NCBI GenBank assembly: GCA_029817715.1
Contig: JARUPY010000473.1
Coordinates: forward strand, 806,001-870,000
Source of the DNA: Melastoma dodecandrum
Taxonomy: Eukaryota; Streptophyta; Magnoliopsida; Myrtales; Melastomataceae
Reading direction: 5' to 3'
Length of the DNA stretch: 64,000 bases
Each line of letters opens with the position of its first letter. The first letter of the stretch is position 1. Positions 10,039-21,192 of the stretch are shown one piece after another. A model generated the notes under the pieces. It saw only the letters and a program-made list of their open reading frames with translations. It was not told where the DNA came from and searched no databases. Both the position numbers and the translations under genes were made by a program.

Positions 10039-12707
10039 ATGTTGTCCTGTGCGACATTAGTCGTCTCCCCGGCCGTTGTTCCCCTACAGCCCCATCTCCG
10101 CGCGCTTCAATCCCCTCGGAGGCCTTCGCTTCGGTCTCTGTCCCCGGACGTTGTTTCCCCGAAGGCTTGGTCTTTCCCGAGAACCCACCGGGGTTGTGGC
10201 TCCTTCCATAGGTTTGGTCGGAATGGGGATTTGACTTGTCGCGGGTTTCCGAAGACCGACGAAGAGAAGATATTGGAGGAAGGAGGCGCGGCAGGTGAGG
10301 GTGGGTCGGGGAGTGGAGGAGAAGGGAGGGATTGGACGTCGTCGGCGCTGCTGTTATTGATGTGGGGCGGTCTCATGTATTACCTCTTCACTCTTGCTCC
10401 GGACCAGACTCCGGTATATCCTTCGCCAGTGTTCTGTTTTAGTGCTTACTTGTCCGAAGCCCTTGGTGACGTTTGAAATTCGCAGTTGTTTTGGTTGCTC
10501 ATCTGCAGAGAGTTTTACTGTTGTTTTGTGTTCAGACTGTTGAACTTGAGGATATTGCAAGTAATGTAATTTAGGCTCGGTGGTTCATTCGCGGTGTTGC
10601 ATTTTTTTTTATAAGCATTCGAGGTGTTGCTTTACTCTGGCCATGAGTGTCGATGATGTTAAATTTGCAAGTGTATGAGTTTGTGGTTTCGTTTGTGAGT
10701 GGATGCTGATCGAGAACCTATAGCCAGCAATTAAGCAGCTAAGTAGGTAAACTAGATGTGTTGGTTTTGCAGTAGCAGTGCCTTGTGTAAAGTCCCACCA
10801 GTCGCTTCCGGAACTCGGTAGTTATTGACAAATTGATTTGATGGATCCACATTTGATGAGTGTACAATGCAAAAAATACTGATGAAGATTTGCTTATTTG
10901 GTATGTTCCAAAATTGGACTTTTGACTGCATCTTATAATATAGAGAAGCATCCTTCTTTGCTATGACTGAATCTGTGATCTATTTGGATGTTTTCGTGCA
11001 GTCCAGGGACTTATACTTTGTGCAGAAGCTCTTAAACTTGAAAGCAGATGATGGTTTCAGGATGAACGGAGTACTTGTTCCCCTCTGGTATATTATGGGT
11101 CTATGGCCCTTGGTTTATAGCATGCTGCTGCTCCCATCTGGCAGAAGGTACTTTATTGTAGCAAAACTTGCTTTTCTGTAAGCTTGGGCTTCAATCTGAA
11201 TGTCCTAATTGGGGCTAAAATTCCGGAAATTAGAAATGCATCTCTTCTTTTTCATTTCCATTCTCATAAGAATGAACACTATGATTTGTGTTGATAAAGG
11301 GGTATTTCCTTGGGTTTACCTTGGTATGTGTTCATGCCGTCGCACTGAATGATCCCGGTCTGATAAACTTTTGCATTTCCAATCCTTCAGAATATGTTAG
11401 CCTTAATTGCTCTAGTGATTATTTTCAGAAAATTTTGGGGAGTGTTCTAGTATTGTGATAAAAGTGCAGGCCATTTTCTGATGTTGCCCAATTGAGAAGT
11501 TTAATTTGTTCATTGCCTCTAATCTATCTCAAGCCTGGGCTAGGAGGCATACATGTGGTCCCATTTTATGATCTGAGTTAATTTCCTGCTCCATTTTGGA
11601 TGCAGCACAAAGGGCGGCATTCCGGTTTGGCCTTTCCTTGTTCTTTCATGTGGTGCCGGTGTTTATGGTCTGCTTCCCTACTTTGTCTTGTGGAGACCTC
11701 CTCCACCTCCTATTGAAGAAACTGAACTTCAAAGATGGCCTCTGAATTTGTTGGAATCAAAACTGACTGCTGGGGTAGGTATCTTGATATAAATTGGTGC
11801 GTTTTGGTGGTCTCGCCTAATTCTTGGATAGATGTCTGAAACATATATTATGGTCTATTTCCTCGATCCAGTATACCATGCGGACACGCTTATTCTGCAT
11901 AGATTCTTAAGCAGAGAAAATTCAATGTGCTTTGCTTACATCTAGAGGTTGTCACGGCCCTCCTCGGCATGCCTTAAACCTGTGGCTAACAAAGTAAATT
12001 TACAGCTCACCCTTAGACTGAGGTTGTCTCTGATGAAATTTTGTCAGATAAGACACATTAATGTAATTGTCGCAACTGAATATGATTGTTCTATAATGCC
12101 ATTGTGCTGTGGACATTGCACATCTCTGCCTATTCTCCAGTCAAAGCATAATCTTGTTGATCCCGATTCTTCCATGGCAGTACACAGCCTGATTCGAGTA
12201 TTATACAGGTGGTATTTCTGGCTGGGATGGGATTAATCATTTCTGCTGCTTCAGCTGGCGTGGCAGACTGGATGGAATTCTATCAATATTTTAGAGAGAG
12301 CAAATTTGTGAGTTATCCGAATCATTTTGAGTTGACTACAGGCCAAAACCTCTGTTTGCTTATCTACATGCATGAGTAAAACATATTGTATTGATCTCTT
12401 CCTGCAGATCCATGCTACTAGCATCGATTTTACCCTACTTTCTATGTTTGCTCCATTCTGGGTTTACAATGACATAACTGCCAGGAAATGGTAATTCTTT
12501 TGGCTTTGGAATACATTCTTTTGGGACGATGAGGTTGATTGTCTCACGTAACCGTGTTCTTGTTTACTTTGAAGGTATGAGAAAGGTTCTTGGCTCATTC
12601 CCCTTTCATTAGTGCCATTCCTCGGTCCTGCTCTGTATCTGATCCTACGACCAGCCCCTCCAGTGAAAACCTCAACTGTCGCCCCAGATTCAGTAAACAC
12701 GGAATAG
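10039..12707 (+). CDS. Plastid-targeted multi-pass membrane protein, conserved in plants, function unknown
   Basis: Six exons join without a break: 10039-10413, 11002-11147, 11606-11774, 12209-12307, 12408-12490, 12575-12707, giving 334 aa. The first ~65 residues are Ser/Arg/Pro-rich and lack acidic residues until late, consistent with a transit peptide. A Gly/Glu-rich linker follows. About six hydrophobic segments come next: ALLLLMWGGLMYYLF, PLWYIMGLWPLVYSMLLL, PFLVLSCGAGVYGLLPYFV, FLAGMGLIISAASAGV, FTLLSMFAPFWVY and WLIPLSLVPFLGPALYLIL. The last two, with a Phe-Trp, a basic residue and a C-terminal LP-rich helix, resemble the cyanobacterial DUF2834 pattern. That comparison is from memory and weak. 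Likely location is the envelope or thylakoid membrane. No catalytic motif is visible. The frame and all splice sites are intact, in contrast to the three genes to its left. Confidence 0.82.
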
Positions 12708-13658
12708 TTACTTGTTATCACATTGTCACACTGATATGATGTAGGCGACCAAAATAAGCAACCGGCTGGCTAACAATTGGAGACAAAACAGGAGATAGAG
12801 CATACTTTCTGAGAGAATTCAAGAATGTCTTCCGCTTAACCAGATGATCTACTGAGAGCTGGATTCAGCCTTGATTAGCGCCTCTGGCAAGACAAGAATT
12901 TAAGGCACTGCTTCTGATTTCTCTGAAAATGTGGCATGCCGGTGGATATGAAACAACATTCCTATCATCATCTAGAGTAAACTGTAAACCCTTCTTTCTG
13001 CGATGCTCCCAAGTCAGTACTTGCCATCTTGCTGTCATTACATGGTTCACTTGTATGGGGAACAAAGGATAATCGGATTATGAGATTGGATCACGAGCAA
13101 CGGTGAAATTTGTTTCGGCTTTGAAGCCATTTAAGGTATCTTGTTTGTTGCATAGATGGGCTAATGTGCTTCCCAAGGATATCCCAAGGTATACCTTGGC
13201 AAAATTACGGCATACGGAAGCTTTCAACCATCTGTCTTTCAAGCAAACCACTTCTGGAGACCATCTCTGAACTTGGACTTGATCAGTTCCCTCTTGATCT
13301 TAAGAGAAACCATAACTAGCCTAGATTTGCACTTGGCTCACATACGACTCCGAATCGAAACCGGTTACCTGTAAGATAGCCTGCATACAATTATGGATCG
13401 CTATGTTAAGAGCAATACTGAGAAGGATGACAGGGTCTTGCACCCTATTTGATTTTGTTTTTTAAAGCCATGTACACAGATTCGGGTACCAAACCATGAC
13501 TGACTACTGGAAAAACAAACAGCGCACGAAGCTTCCGTAGCGCGATCTTCAGGAGAGTTGTGTACATCGTTTCCTCAGTGACGGATCTCTCCATCTCTTA
13601 CCACGAAGTCTTCAAAGAAAAATAAGTTCGGGAGATCTAGAGCTTTGTACCAAAATCC

Positions 13659-14135
13659 GTTTAGTTTTAAAAAAATTTATGAAATGCGGTTCGAGTTTAC
13701 AAAATTTTCAAAATACCGTTTTTCGACCGCGCCACTCAATTTATAAAGAAGACACGGTTTTCAACCGCACCTTAGATGCAACTCGGCAAAGATGGGTCGG
13801 GAACCGCGTCATTGACCCTAACTTAGTGGCGTATTCCAAAACGCGACAATCAAATATTAGGATAATTTTTTCTAAGTATGTGAAAGGCATGGTTAACATC
13901 GCCTTTCAATTAATGTCAAGGTTTCCGACCGCGTTATTCACACACTTATAAAAAATTTATCCTAGTTTCTCGTAGCGTTCTAGTTTGTTGTTTCTGACCA
14001 TGACACTAAGTTAATCGTCAAAGGCGCGGTACCTAACCACTCCTTCCCAAACCAGTGTCGCGGTGAAAAATCGTGGTATTTTGAGAGTTTTCCAAACTCG
14101 AACTCCATTTCGCAATTTATTTTTCAAAACTAAAC
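13659..14135. mobile_element. Non-autonomous TIR element (MITE-like), about 477 bp
   Basis: The left end (13659 to ~13735) and the right end (~14060 to 14135) are imperfect inverted copies of one another over about 75 bp. Shared blocks include GTTTAGTTTT, GTTCGAGTTT, TCAAAATACC and ACCGCG. The interior has no ORF with recognisable coding potential and repeats the ACCGCG/CGCGGT word. At the right end the segment CAATTTATTTTTCAAAACTAA is partly duplicated in tandem (to ~14185). I could not settle a target-site duplication, so the superfamily is not assigned. Confidence 0.6.
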
Positions 14136-14373
14136 CTAATTACATACACAATTTATTTTTCAAAACTAACCATAATTACGTACAAACCTCATAATCTCTG
14201 TACCGCATGATGGTAAAGGCACTTAAATGTTTTTAACTAAAAAAAAAGATAATCGGATCTCTCCTAGAACAGTCAACATCGTGAATCTCAGTGTAAATGT
14301 TGAAAATGAAAATATATAATATGTCGTGTTTTTAGCCAAAGGTCGAGGGTTCACGCCCGAATAGACCGAAATG

Positions 14374-14582
14374 CGCGACAGAATAGACTGAAATGTTTTG
14401 TCTCAGCTCCTTGTATCTCAAGATCGTTACCGTATTAGTCTGCCCACTCCCATTGTTGCCAGGCACAACGCGACAGAATAGACCAAAATGTTTTGTCTCA
14501 GCTCCTTGTATTTCAAGATTGTTACAGTATTAGTCTGCCCGCTCATGTTATTGCCAGACACAACGCGATAAAATAGACCGAA
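14374..14582. repeat. 95-bp tandem repeat, 2.2 copies
   Basis: Units start at 14374, 14469 and 14564 (CGCGACAGAATAGAC, CGCGACAGAATAGAC, CGCGATAAAATAGAC), giving a period of exactly 95 bp. The two full copies differ at a modest number of sites. A further fragment (CGAATAGACCGAAATG, 14357-14372) precedes the first unit. The array is non-coding. Confidence 0.8.
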
Positions 14583-15601
14583 ATGGTGAAGCTTAGCTTC
14601 GATATCGACATTCCATTGGTGGAACATCGAACACGACAACATGGTTAACCTCCTCGTATTCTTCTACTACAAGTCTTCATCGTTGTATTTATTTGTCATT
14701 TCATAAATTTTCCTGTTAACTGTCCAGAATTCAGCGACATTGACAACCTCACATCGCCCTTCCTCAGATTCACAGGAGTTAAAGGAAATATAAGTCTGTC
14801 ACGAGAGTCGCAAGCTTTTGTTCTTGCCGAGGAGCTTTCGATCTTCGAAAACCCTCATGAATAACTAGCTCCTTAAGGTCCCTGACCAGAGGTGTTCCCA
14901 CAGCCCTGGGACACGGTACTGAAGCCCGGCAACTTACCTCGTCCCGCACCGGACAGTCAATAAGCGGCGGCCGAAGTAACAATATAAGGGGTTCCGCTTC
15001 AGCATCCAAAAGCTAGTCTAGTTTTATACTACTTGGGGTGGTAATAGTCCGAAGCATGAGAGTGTCCTCCCCTCTATATACTATTTCAGGTGGGCATCTC
15101 TGCCGATGCGAGAGACTCAATTCTCATACATCAGAAGGCCGAAATGAAGGCGAGGCTTAAACCCCAGCCCCGGTTTGATAATTGATGAATGCGTGAGTTT
15201 CTTTTATCATACTATTCCATTCGATGAGTTATGCATCCTTTGAAGAGTATTTATTTGGTAATAAATATAATGGGTTTTTTTATATTCTTAAATTAATATA
15301 AAATTTTCACTCATTGGATACTATCATACACCCCCGAAAGTCTTTAACCCAGAACTCTGCGTCGGTGGCTTTGCTTCCACCAGTTTTGATACCTCCCCCT
15401 CAAAAAACACACTGATCAAATCATCCCAATCCTCGGGCGAAATGAATGCCCATAAGATAAAAAGCTTCAATTTTGGGGGGAATTTATTAGTTCCATGTAA
15501 AGAAATAATATCGATTTGCCCCCATTTGTGACTTCAGCCCTCACCAACATTCACTCCCTCTCGTCCCCCCCCCCCTCTACTCCTTCACTCTTCGACGTCA
15601 A

Positions 15602-15618
15602 CCCCCCCCCCCCCCCCC
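15602..15618. repeat. C17 homopolymer in the 5' leader of the O-fucosyltransferase-like gene
   Basis: Seventeen consecutive C, preceded at 15565-15575 by a run of eleven C. The tract lies about 220 bp upstream of the ATG and is probably transcribed. Confidence 0.75.
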
Positions 15619-15838
15619 TTTTGATGTGAAAATCAGAGGTAAAACATTTCAGATCTGGGAAACTCCTGTTTCATGTGATGGGTGTCATTATCTCGACGAT
15701 TTGAGCCTGCCCATATTGATTTTTCCCTCTTTCCGCCCGATTTGCTGTTGTGGGTTTTGCTCTGTTTAGTTGTCGCGTTACTGGGTTCCATCAAAGGTGT
15801 GACCTTTTGGCTCTTGGCTTTAGTGGGTAAGGATTAAG

Positions 15839-17560
15839 ATGTTTGGGAGATCTGTTCCGTTGCGGCCGGGGGCTCTGCGGCCGGAGAATCTCGGACAGCA
15901 TGCTTTGGCTATGATTGGGAATCTGTGTTTCTCCCTGTTTGTCATCGGGGTCCTTATCTTTACCATAATCGCTGCCACCTACGAGCCTGAGGACCCCCTC
16001 TTTCACCCCTCGACGAAGATCACCACCTTCCTCACGTCCACCTCAAATGCTACGTTTAAGTCCGATAACTCGGTAGTTAAGACAGGCGAGGACTTTATGC
16101 CCGTGAATCAGACATTGTTCGAGTCATTTCTCAATGTCACGGATGTGGAGAGCAGTAATCTGGTGGCAGAGACGGTGGGAGAGGAGGCCACTGCCGCAGT
16201 CTCAAACGAGTGCGAGGGCGGCAGTGCGGGTCAGCCGATCGATTGTAGAGACCCAGAGGTGTTTCACCTTATGATGAAGGCCGCGATCGAGCAGTTTAAG
16301 GATATCCACTTTTATAGGTTTGGGAAGCCAGTAGCAGGGTCAAACGAGAGCACGTGTGACATGGCGTGGCGGTTTAGGCCCAAGGAAGGGAAGGCTGCTG
16401 CATTTTATAAGGATTACAGGAGGTTCGTCATATCGAGGTCGGAGGATTGTAGCCTCAGCATTGTTGGCATTGGGGAGTACCATACGGGTATCAACGCAAG
16501 GAAGAAGAAGAAGAATCAGAAAGGCTTCGAAAAGAAGGCCAACAAGAATGAGCAGTCGCCTGATTCATTGCCCGTTGTTGGGGAGACTGTCAATGATACA
16601 CTTCCCATTGTAGACGAGAGTTTGTTCAGCCAGGGCAAGTACCTCATTTATGTAGGAGGTGGAGACAGATGCAAAAGCATGAATCATTACCTATGGAGCT
16701 TCTTGTGTGCCTTAGGGGAGGCTCAGTACTTAAACAGGACGTTGGTGATGGATCTGAGCATTTGTCTCTCGAAAATCTATACCTCCTCTAACCAGGATGA
16801 GGAAGGGAAGGATTTCAGGTTTTACTTCGACTTCGAGCACCTGAGGGAGTCGGCGTCGGTGTTGGACCAAGACCAGTTCTGGGCAGATTGGGAAAAATGG
16901 CACAAGAGAGATAAGCTTAGCCTCTACCTCGCCGAGGATTTTAGGATCACGCCTATGAAGCTGCTCGATATCAAAGACAGTTTGATAATGAGGAAGTTTG
17001 GGTCCGTGGAGCCCGACAACTACTGGTACAGGGTATGCGAAGGAGAAACGGAATCAATCGTTCAGCGACCGTGGCATTTGCTGTGGAAGTCGAGGCGGTT
17101 GATGGACATTGTCTCTGCGATCACTGCAAAACTGAACTGGGATTATGACTCTGTCCACATCGTGAGAGGGGAGAAGGCAAAGAACAAGGAACAGTGGCCG
17201 AATCTCGATTCAGATACATCCCCAGATACACTCATCGCGACCCTACGGGACAAGATTGAGGACGGGAGGAACCTCTACATCGCGACGAACGAGCCTGACA
17301 CTTCCTTTTTTGATCCGCTCAAGGACAAGTACTCAACTCATTTCCTGGACGAGTACAAGGAGTTTTGGGACGAGAACAGCGAGTGGTACTCGGAGACAAC
17401 AAAACTCAACAAGGGAGTCCCTGTCGAGTTCGACGGGTACATGCGGGTGTCTGTGGACACCGAGGTGTTCCTTAGGGGGAAGAAGCAGGTTGAGACCTTC
17501 AACGACCTCACAAACGATTGCAAGGACGGCGTGAACACTTGCAGTGCTTCCTCCAGTTGA
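15839..17560 (+). CDS. Type II membrane O-fucosyltransferase-like protein (At2g04280/At4g12700 family)
   Basis: A single uninterrupted exon encodes 573 aa. Residues 1-22 are cytosolic-type and 23-46 form one hydrophobic anchor (MIGNLCFSLFVIGVLIFTII). A Ser/Thr/Asn-rich stem with several NxS/T sequons follows, the arrangement of a Golgi glycosyltransferase. The lumenal part opens with KYLIYVGGGDRCKSMNHYLW, like the substrate-site entry of plant GDP-fucose O-fucosyltransferase folds. It continues with RTLVMDLSICL, VHIVRGEKAKNK and NLYIATNEPDTSFFDPL, the last resembling the family's IYIATNE block. Arabidopsis relatives are labelled calcium ion-binding protein, for which I see no EF-hand. Enzyme activity is inferred from the fold only. 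The intact frame and a standard ATG after a pyrimidine-rich leader support the start. Confidence 0.85.
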   Translation: MFGRSVPLRPGALRPENLGQHALAMIGNLCFSLFVIGVLIFTIIAATYEPEDPLFHPSTKITTFLTSTSNATFKSDNSVVKTGEDFMPVNQTLFESFLNVTDVESSNLVAETVGEEATAAVSNECEGGSAGQPIDCRDPEVFHLMMKAAIEQFKDIHFYRFGKPVAGSNESTCDMAWRFRPKEGKAAAFYKDYRRFVISRSEDCSLSIVGIGEYHTGINARKKKKNQKGFEKKANKNEQSPDSLPVVGETVNDTLPIVDESLFSQGKYLIYVGGGDRCKSMNHYLWSFLCALGEAQYLNRTLVMDLSICLSKIYTSSNQDEEGKDFRFYFDFEHLRESASVLDQDQFWADWEKWHKRDKLSLYLAEDFRITPMKLLDIKDSLIMRKFGSVEPDNYWYRVCEGETESIVQRPWHLLWKSRRLMDIVSAITAKLNWDYDSVHIVRGEKAKNKEQWPNLDSDTSPDTLIATLRDKIEDGRNLYIATNEPDTSFFDPLKDKYSTHFLDEYKEFWDENSEWYSETTKLNKGVPVEFDGYMRVSVDTEVFLRGKKQVETFNDLTNDCKDGVNTCSASSS

Positions 17561-18915
17561 GAGGGAAGGAAGCCCTCGCAACGCGCTCGTTTAGCCAATT
17601 TAATTCCACCCGGAGACATGTTAGTAGTTAAAAGAAGGAACTCTAGGAAGTGTTCTACCTGTGTTTTAGTGTTCTTGGCATTTGTGTTGGTACTTCATCT
17701 TGAGTTTTTGTTTCCCTATTCAGTGCAGTTCAAAGTCACACCGTCATTTTCTGGGTAATTGCCATGTTTTGATTCTGCATGGCTCTACCATCAGATCAAA
17801 AAGGTGATATGGTGATTGCCAAATTGAAGTTTGATCTGTCCACCTGCTGTGGGAGCAGGAACACATCCCACATCATTGAACAGCACCAAAGGTCAAGAGA
17901 ATAACAATGGTGAAACCAAAAAGATAAAACAAAGACAACATATTCATTCGAAAATACGGTTACTTGGTCGAAAAATTTACGAAATACATTTTAATTTTTA
18001 AAATATCTTGAATACAAAAATGTTACCACTTAATTTTTTAAGAGGACGAACTGACGCCCAAACATAAAGCATGACGTGAACGTGAAAAGAATTAAAATGG
18101 CTCATAGACGTATTCTAAAACCGCATCCCCTTATTCTAAGTACAAGGAAGCGTGTTTTCAAAATACACGTTCTAAAACCCTCTCAATATTTTCAAAATAC
18201 ACCTTATAAAACCCTATATGTGTTTTTCGATAAATCTGCTCTGATCATGTTATGATAATTATAAAAAATTGAAGCTATATTTTTTAAATTTATTTAAGAC
18301 TAATCGTATTTGCCAGCTCCAAAATATCCAATCCAACTGAGAAGAGGAACTCGTCGGTGCCACGTACATATAAAAAAGTCCCCACCTACGGGATGGTTGG
18401 GAGATTCTCTTTACCCTCCTCCGTGTCCGTGCACATGTTGTGCTTGTCCTGACAGGACAGGACACGTTAAGCCCCTCCCCCCCACCGCTTTAACCCCCCT
18501 TTTCCCTCTCCAATTATCTCGACCCAATAATGCTCACCCCCAACAGCAATCGACCTAGGAACTGAATCACATCTCAGCGACATGGGTTTGCTGTTTCCTC
18601 CATTTGTTTTGTCATGAACAAGTTGAATCTTTGTGATCTTGGAAGATTAGAAAACCAGGGAGAATGAAAGGCGAGCCAATCACTCTAGAATTATGATACC
18701 CATCGATTCGATCATCTACGGCTGTTTGTATACAAACACCAGAGATGATGATCTGCAGATGACTTTTCTCTGTACAAAACAGGAGAGCTGGCAATCACAC
18801 ACTAACTAAACACCATCACGCCGATGCTAATATACTAATAATTATTATGATGGATGGCAAAAGGGAAGACGTGGCGCACACTTCTCCTGAAAGTCCATCG
18901 CTTTCCTTTCTGTTG
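17561..18915. other. Intergenic and 3' UTR region
   Basis: The first ~300 bp is the 3' UTR of the preceding gene. From 17930 to 18260 the sequence is AT-rich with repeated TTTTCAAAATACAC words and degenerate repetition, probably an old transposon remnant. The right ~300 bp before 18916 is the 3' UTR of the XERICO-like gene. No gene was recognised. Confidence 0.45.
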
Positions 18916-19401
18916 TCAGCAGAAAGGAAAAGGGGCTTCGTCTTCGGGCATGAACGGCGCCCGGCACAGCGGGCATGTTATGTTCCAGTACACCAGCCAC
19001 TTCTCCAGGCAATGCCCGTGGAAAACGTGGCCGCACGACAAGACGTTGATCTTGGACTCCGGTATGAACTCGTTAAGGCAGACCGAGCATTCGTGCTGCT
19101 CCCCGTCGCAGCAGCCCAGTGACTCGTCGAACCGAAGGGCTCGCATCCGGGCTCGGAACAGATCCATGTAGGAATCGGAAGGTACCACCATTGTCCTCTG
19201 CAGGTGGGGGGTCTGTGGCTGAGGATGGGCGTCCAAGGAATAATCGAGGGGAGACGAGGAAGGCCTCCAACGGAGAGGGAACCCGATGAAGTCGAGGATT
19301 GCCCGGACGATCCCTTTGAAGATAGAGATTGAGAAGGCAGTGTTCACCAGGAGGATGCAGAGCACGCCCTCGGACGGAGCTGGGAGGCTCGACAGACCCA
19401 T
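18916..19401 (-). CDS. XERICO: XERICO-like RING-H2 E3 ubiquitin ligase
   Basis: A single coding exon encodes 161 aa, within one residue of Arabidopsis XERICO (At2g04240). The N-terminus MGLSSLPAPSEGVLC is nearly identical to the family and leads into a hydrophobic segment (residues ~12-40), so the protein is likely membrane-anchored. The C-terminal RING-H2 has all eight ligands: Cys105, Cys108, Cys123, His125, His128, Cys131, Cys143 and Cys146, within the diagnostic block CLEKWLVYWNITCPLCR. XERICO proteins raise ABA levels and drought tolerance and are DELLA/gibberellin- and ABA-responsive. A 5' UTR containing a TTG repeat, and probably an intron, lies upstream. The ORF in another frame that begins near 19435 uses a GTG and is a shadow. 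Confidence 0.95.
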   Translation of the reverse strand: MGLSSLPAPSEGVLCILLVNTAFSISIFKGIVRAILDFIGFPLRWRPSSSPLDYSLDAHPQPQTPHLQRTMVVPSDSYMDLFRARMRALRFDESLGCCDGEQHECSVCLNEFIPESKINVLSCGHVFHGHCLEKWLVYWNITCPLCRAPFMPEDEAPFPFC

Positions 19402-19485
19402 GACTCAGACTCGATTGGATTGGTGCACTGCCCACAAAATCCCTTTCCTTCCTCCTTGCTACTACAATCCTTCAACCCAGAAACC

Positions 19486-19487
19486 TC

Positions 19488-19519
<32 letters not shown>
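19486..19519. repeat. (CAA)n microsatellite in the XERICO 5' UTR
   Basis: About eleven CAA units; in the gene's sense strand the tract reads TTG repeats. It lies 85-118 bp upstream of the ATG and is expected to be length-variable. Confidence 0.85.
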
Positions 19520-19899
19520 ACTGATATCTCTGGCACAAGGTTGTCTGCAGCAAGGCCTCCGATCAATCAATCAATCTCACATATCCTGCAAGAAGATCCC
19601 GTCAGTCCTAAAAACTAAAAAAGCAACACATCCCACAACCCGAATCGAGCTACAACTACAACTTTCCACCACGTCCCAGATTCCTGGGTACGATTAATTC
19701 ACGGATCCCGGATTCCCACGGAACAAAAAAAGGAACCCCAGAAACAGACGGCAAAAAATAGTCCTTTCTGTATACTCCGAAAGAAAGACCGAAATCAGCA
19801 CAGGACAGGAGAGAAAATTAGTCGGCTCACCGGGAAAGGGAAGAGAGGTGGTTTGGGGAGGACTGCAATTGATGATTGTATTGAGATGATAAAGAGGAA

Positions 19900-20430
19900 A
19901 GTGGTGGGGAGGAGCTCTTTTATTTATTATCTGTGAGAAACATCTACACTCCTCCCACCATTTCTAATTCTCATAAAATCTTTAAATTAAAAAAGTGTCT
20001 TTTTTTGTCACAAAGAAATGAAAACAAAACAAGATAACGAAACACGTACTACTTATAATATGCTGGATGATCCAAATGTAGTGCACTCCCTCACTTTCTT
20101 AATAAAGCGTGTTTGCAAATTATTTATTTAATACGACGATTTTATTCTAACACGAAATAATTTGGATAACAATTCACAAAACCCCATCCTCACTCCTCCG
20201 ATTAATTAATTAATTAATTGGGATTGGGACCACTTGGGAGGGTCGTCGTATTTGCCACACCACACCCACATAATAATCACGTGTCCCCCCACCCCCCACC
20301 CCATCTGTTGGGACCAAAATATTATTGAATCGACTACCACCCACCCCCCCTCATGTCTAATTCACGTGCCACCCCCCTAGTAAGATAAGATTCAGTGAAC
20401 CCAAACGCGCCGGGAGTGAGTTCACGTGGC
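19900..20430 (-). promoter_or_regulatory. Promoter region of the XERICO-like gene with three G-box/ABRE cores
   Basis: CACGTG occurs at 20278-20283 (followed by TC), 20363-20368 (followed by CC) and 20423-20428 (followed by GC), three times within 151 bp. The first and third match the ABRE consensus ACGTGTC/ACGTGGC. A TTATTTATTATC AT-rich box lies near 19920. ABRE clusters bind ABF/AREB bZIP factors and fit the ABA/drought role of XERICO. Binding is inferred. Confidence 0.6.
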
Positions 20431-21192
20431 AATGCATTGGAAAACGACAACCTATGTCTCTTTGTTTGGCTTTTGAAGAAACGCTTTTCTCAGTTCAGTT
20501 CCCCCGAAATCCAATCTATTCCTCACCTTTTCAGTGAGATGCAATACAAGAAAAAACATTGTTTAGGAACCATACACAACCCCCCCCCATTGTTGACTGT
20601 TACAATAACTGTCCAATGTTTCCGCCGCTACTTCTTCCGGCATGGACCCATCCGAACATCCTATCAAGGCCGAAATGGCGATATCAATGCTCTGGGCAGC
20701 GACTTTACTGTCGCCCCACAGGCTTAATTGTAGCATAACCCAGCCGAGAGAAGTCGGCCAGGAGCCCCCCCAGTTCACACGGTCTGCTTGATAATACTGT
20801 GGTACACCTACTTACGGCCAAGGAATTCGTCGGAAGAAAGCCCGGCGCTAACAATTCAGGTGAAACTTACTAGTGTAGGATTATTCCGTGTCTTGCAGAA
20901 GGGTGCGGGGCTCACTCACACTATGGCTGACTGTGTGATTGCACTTCGCTTGTTTATCTATATACAAGTTTCTCGCTTGATGAAATCAGTGCTGCTAGGC
21001 AATCCTCCCCTTCTCACCGACGTCCTCCGGTGCGGGAGCGTGCTGTAATAGAGATAAACAGCTTGTCACTATACAGCAAAAGATAAATGCAAACAATATC
21101 TGCGCTAGTTGGTGCCAGACCCTTTCATTATTATTGTTTCAATTAATTTGGGCAGCCCCCTTGACCCTGAGTATAGTTGAAAAGATGTACTC
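20431..21192. other. Spacer between XERICO and COL, mostly COL 3' UTR
   Basis: No gene was recognised. A 71-codon open stretch on the minus strand (20563-20778; contains DSKVAAQSIDIAISALIG) has protein-like composition but no recognised relative. The adjoining sequence to about 21060 contains stops in all candidate frames. Confidence 0.35.

Larger units (their letters stand above)
12708..15838. other. Intergenic stretch of about 3.1 kb
   Basis: I see no credible gene here. The first ~900 bp looks like a 3' UTR followed by unique sequence. A TIR element (13659-14135) and a 95-bp tandem repeat (14374-14582) are listed separately. The segment 14640-15180 is moderately GC-rich, unlike its flanks, and could be a worn transposon piece, but no coding similarity was recognised. 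From about 15550 the sequence is the 5' leader of the next gene, with C-runs of 11 (15565-15575) and 17 (15602-15618). Confidence 0.5.

Noticed and set aside
19073..19435. 120-codon open frame overlapping XERICO and starting 34 nt upstream of its ATG, which could be read as an inhibitory upstream ORF
   Set aside because: It begins with GTG, not ATG, and its composition is that of an out-of-frame shadow of the RING gene.
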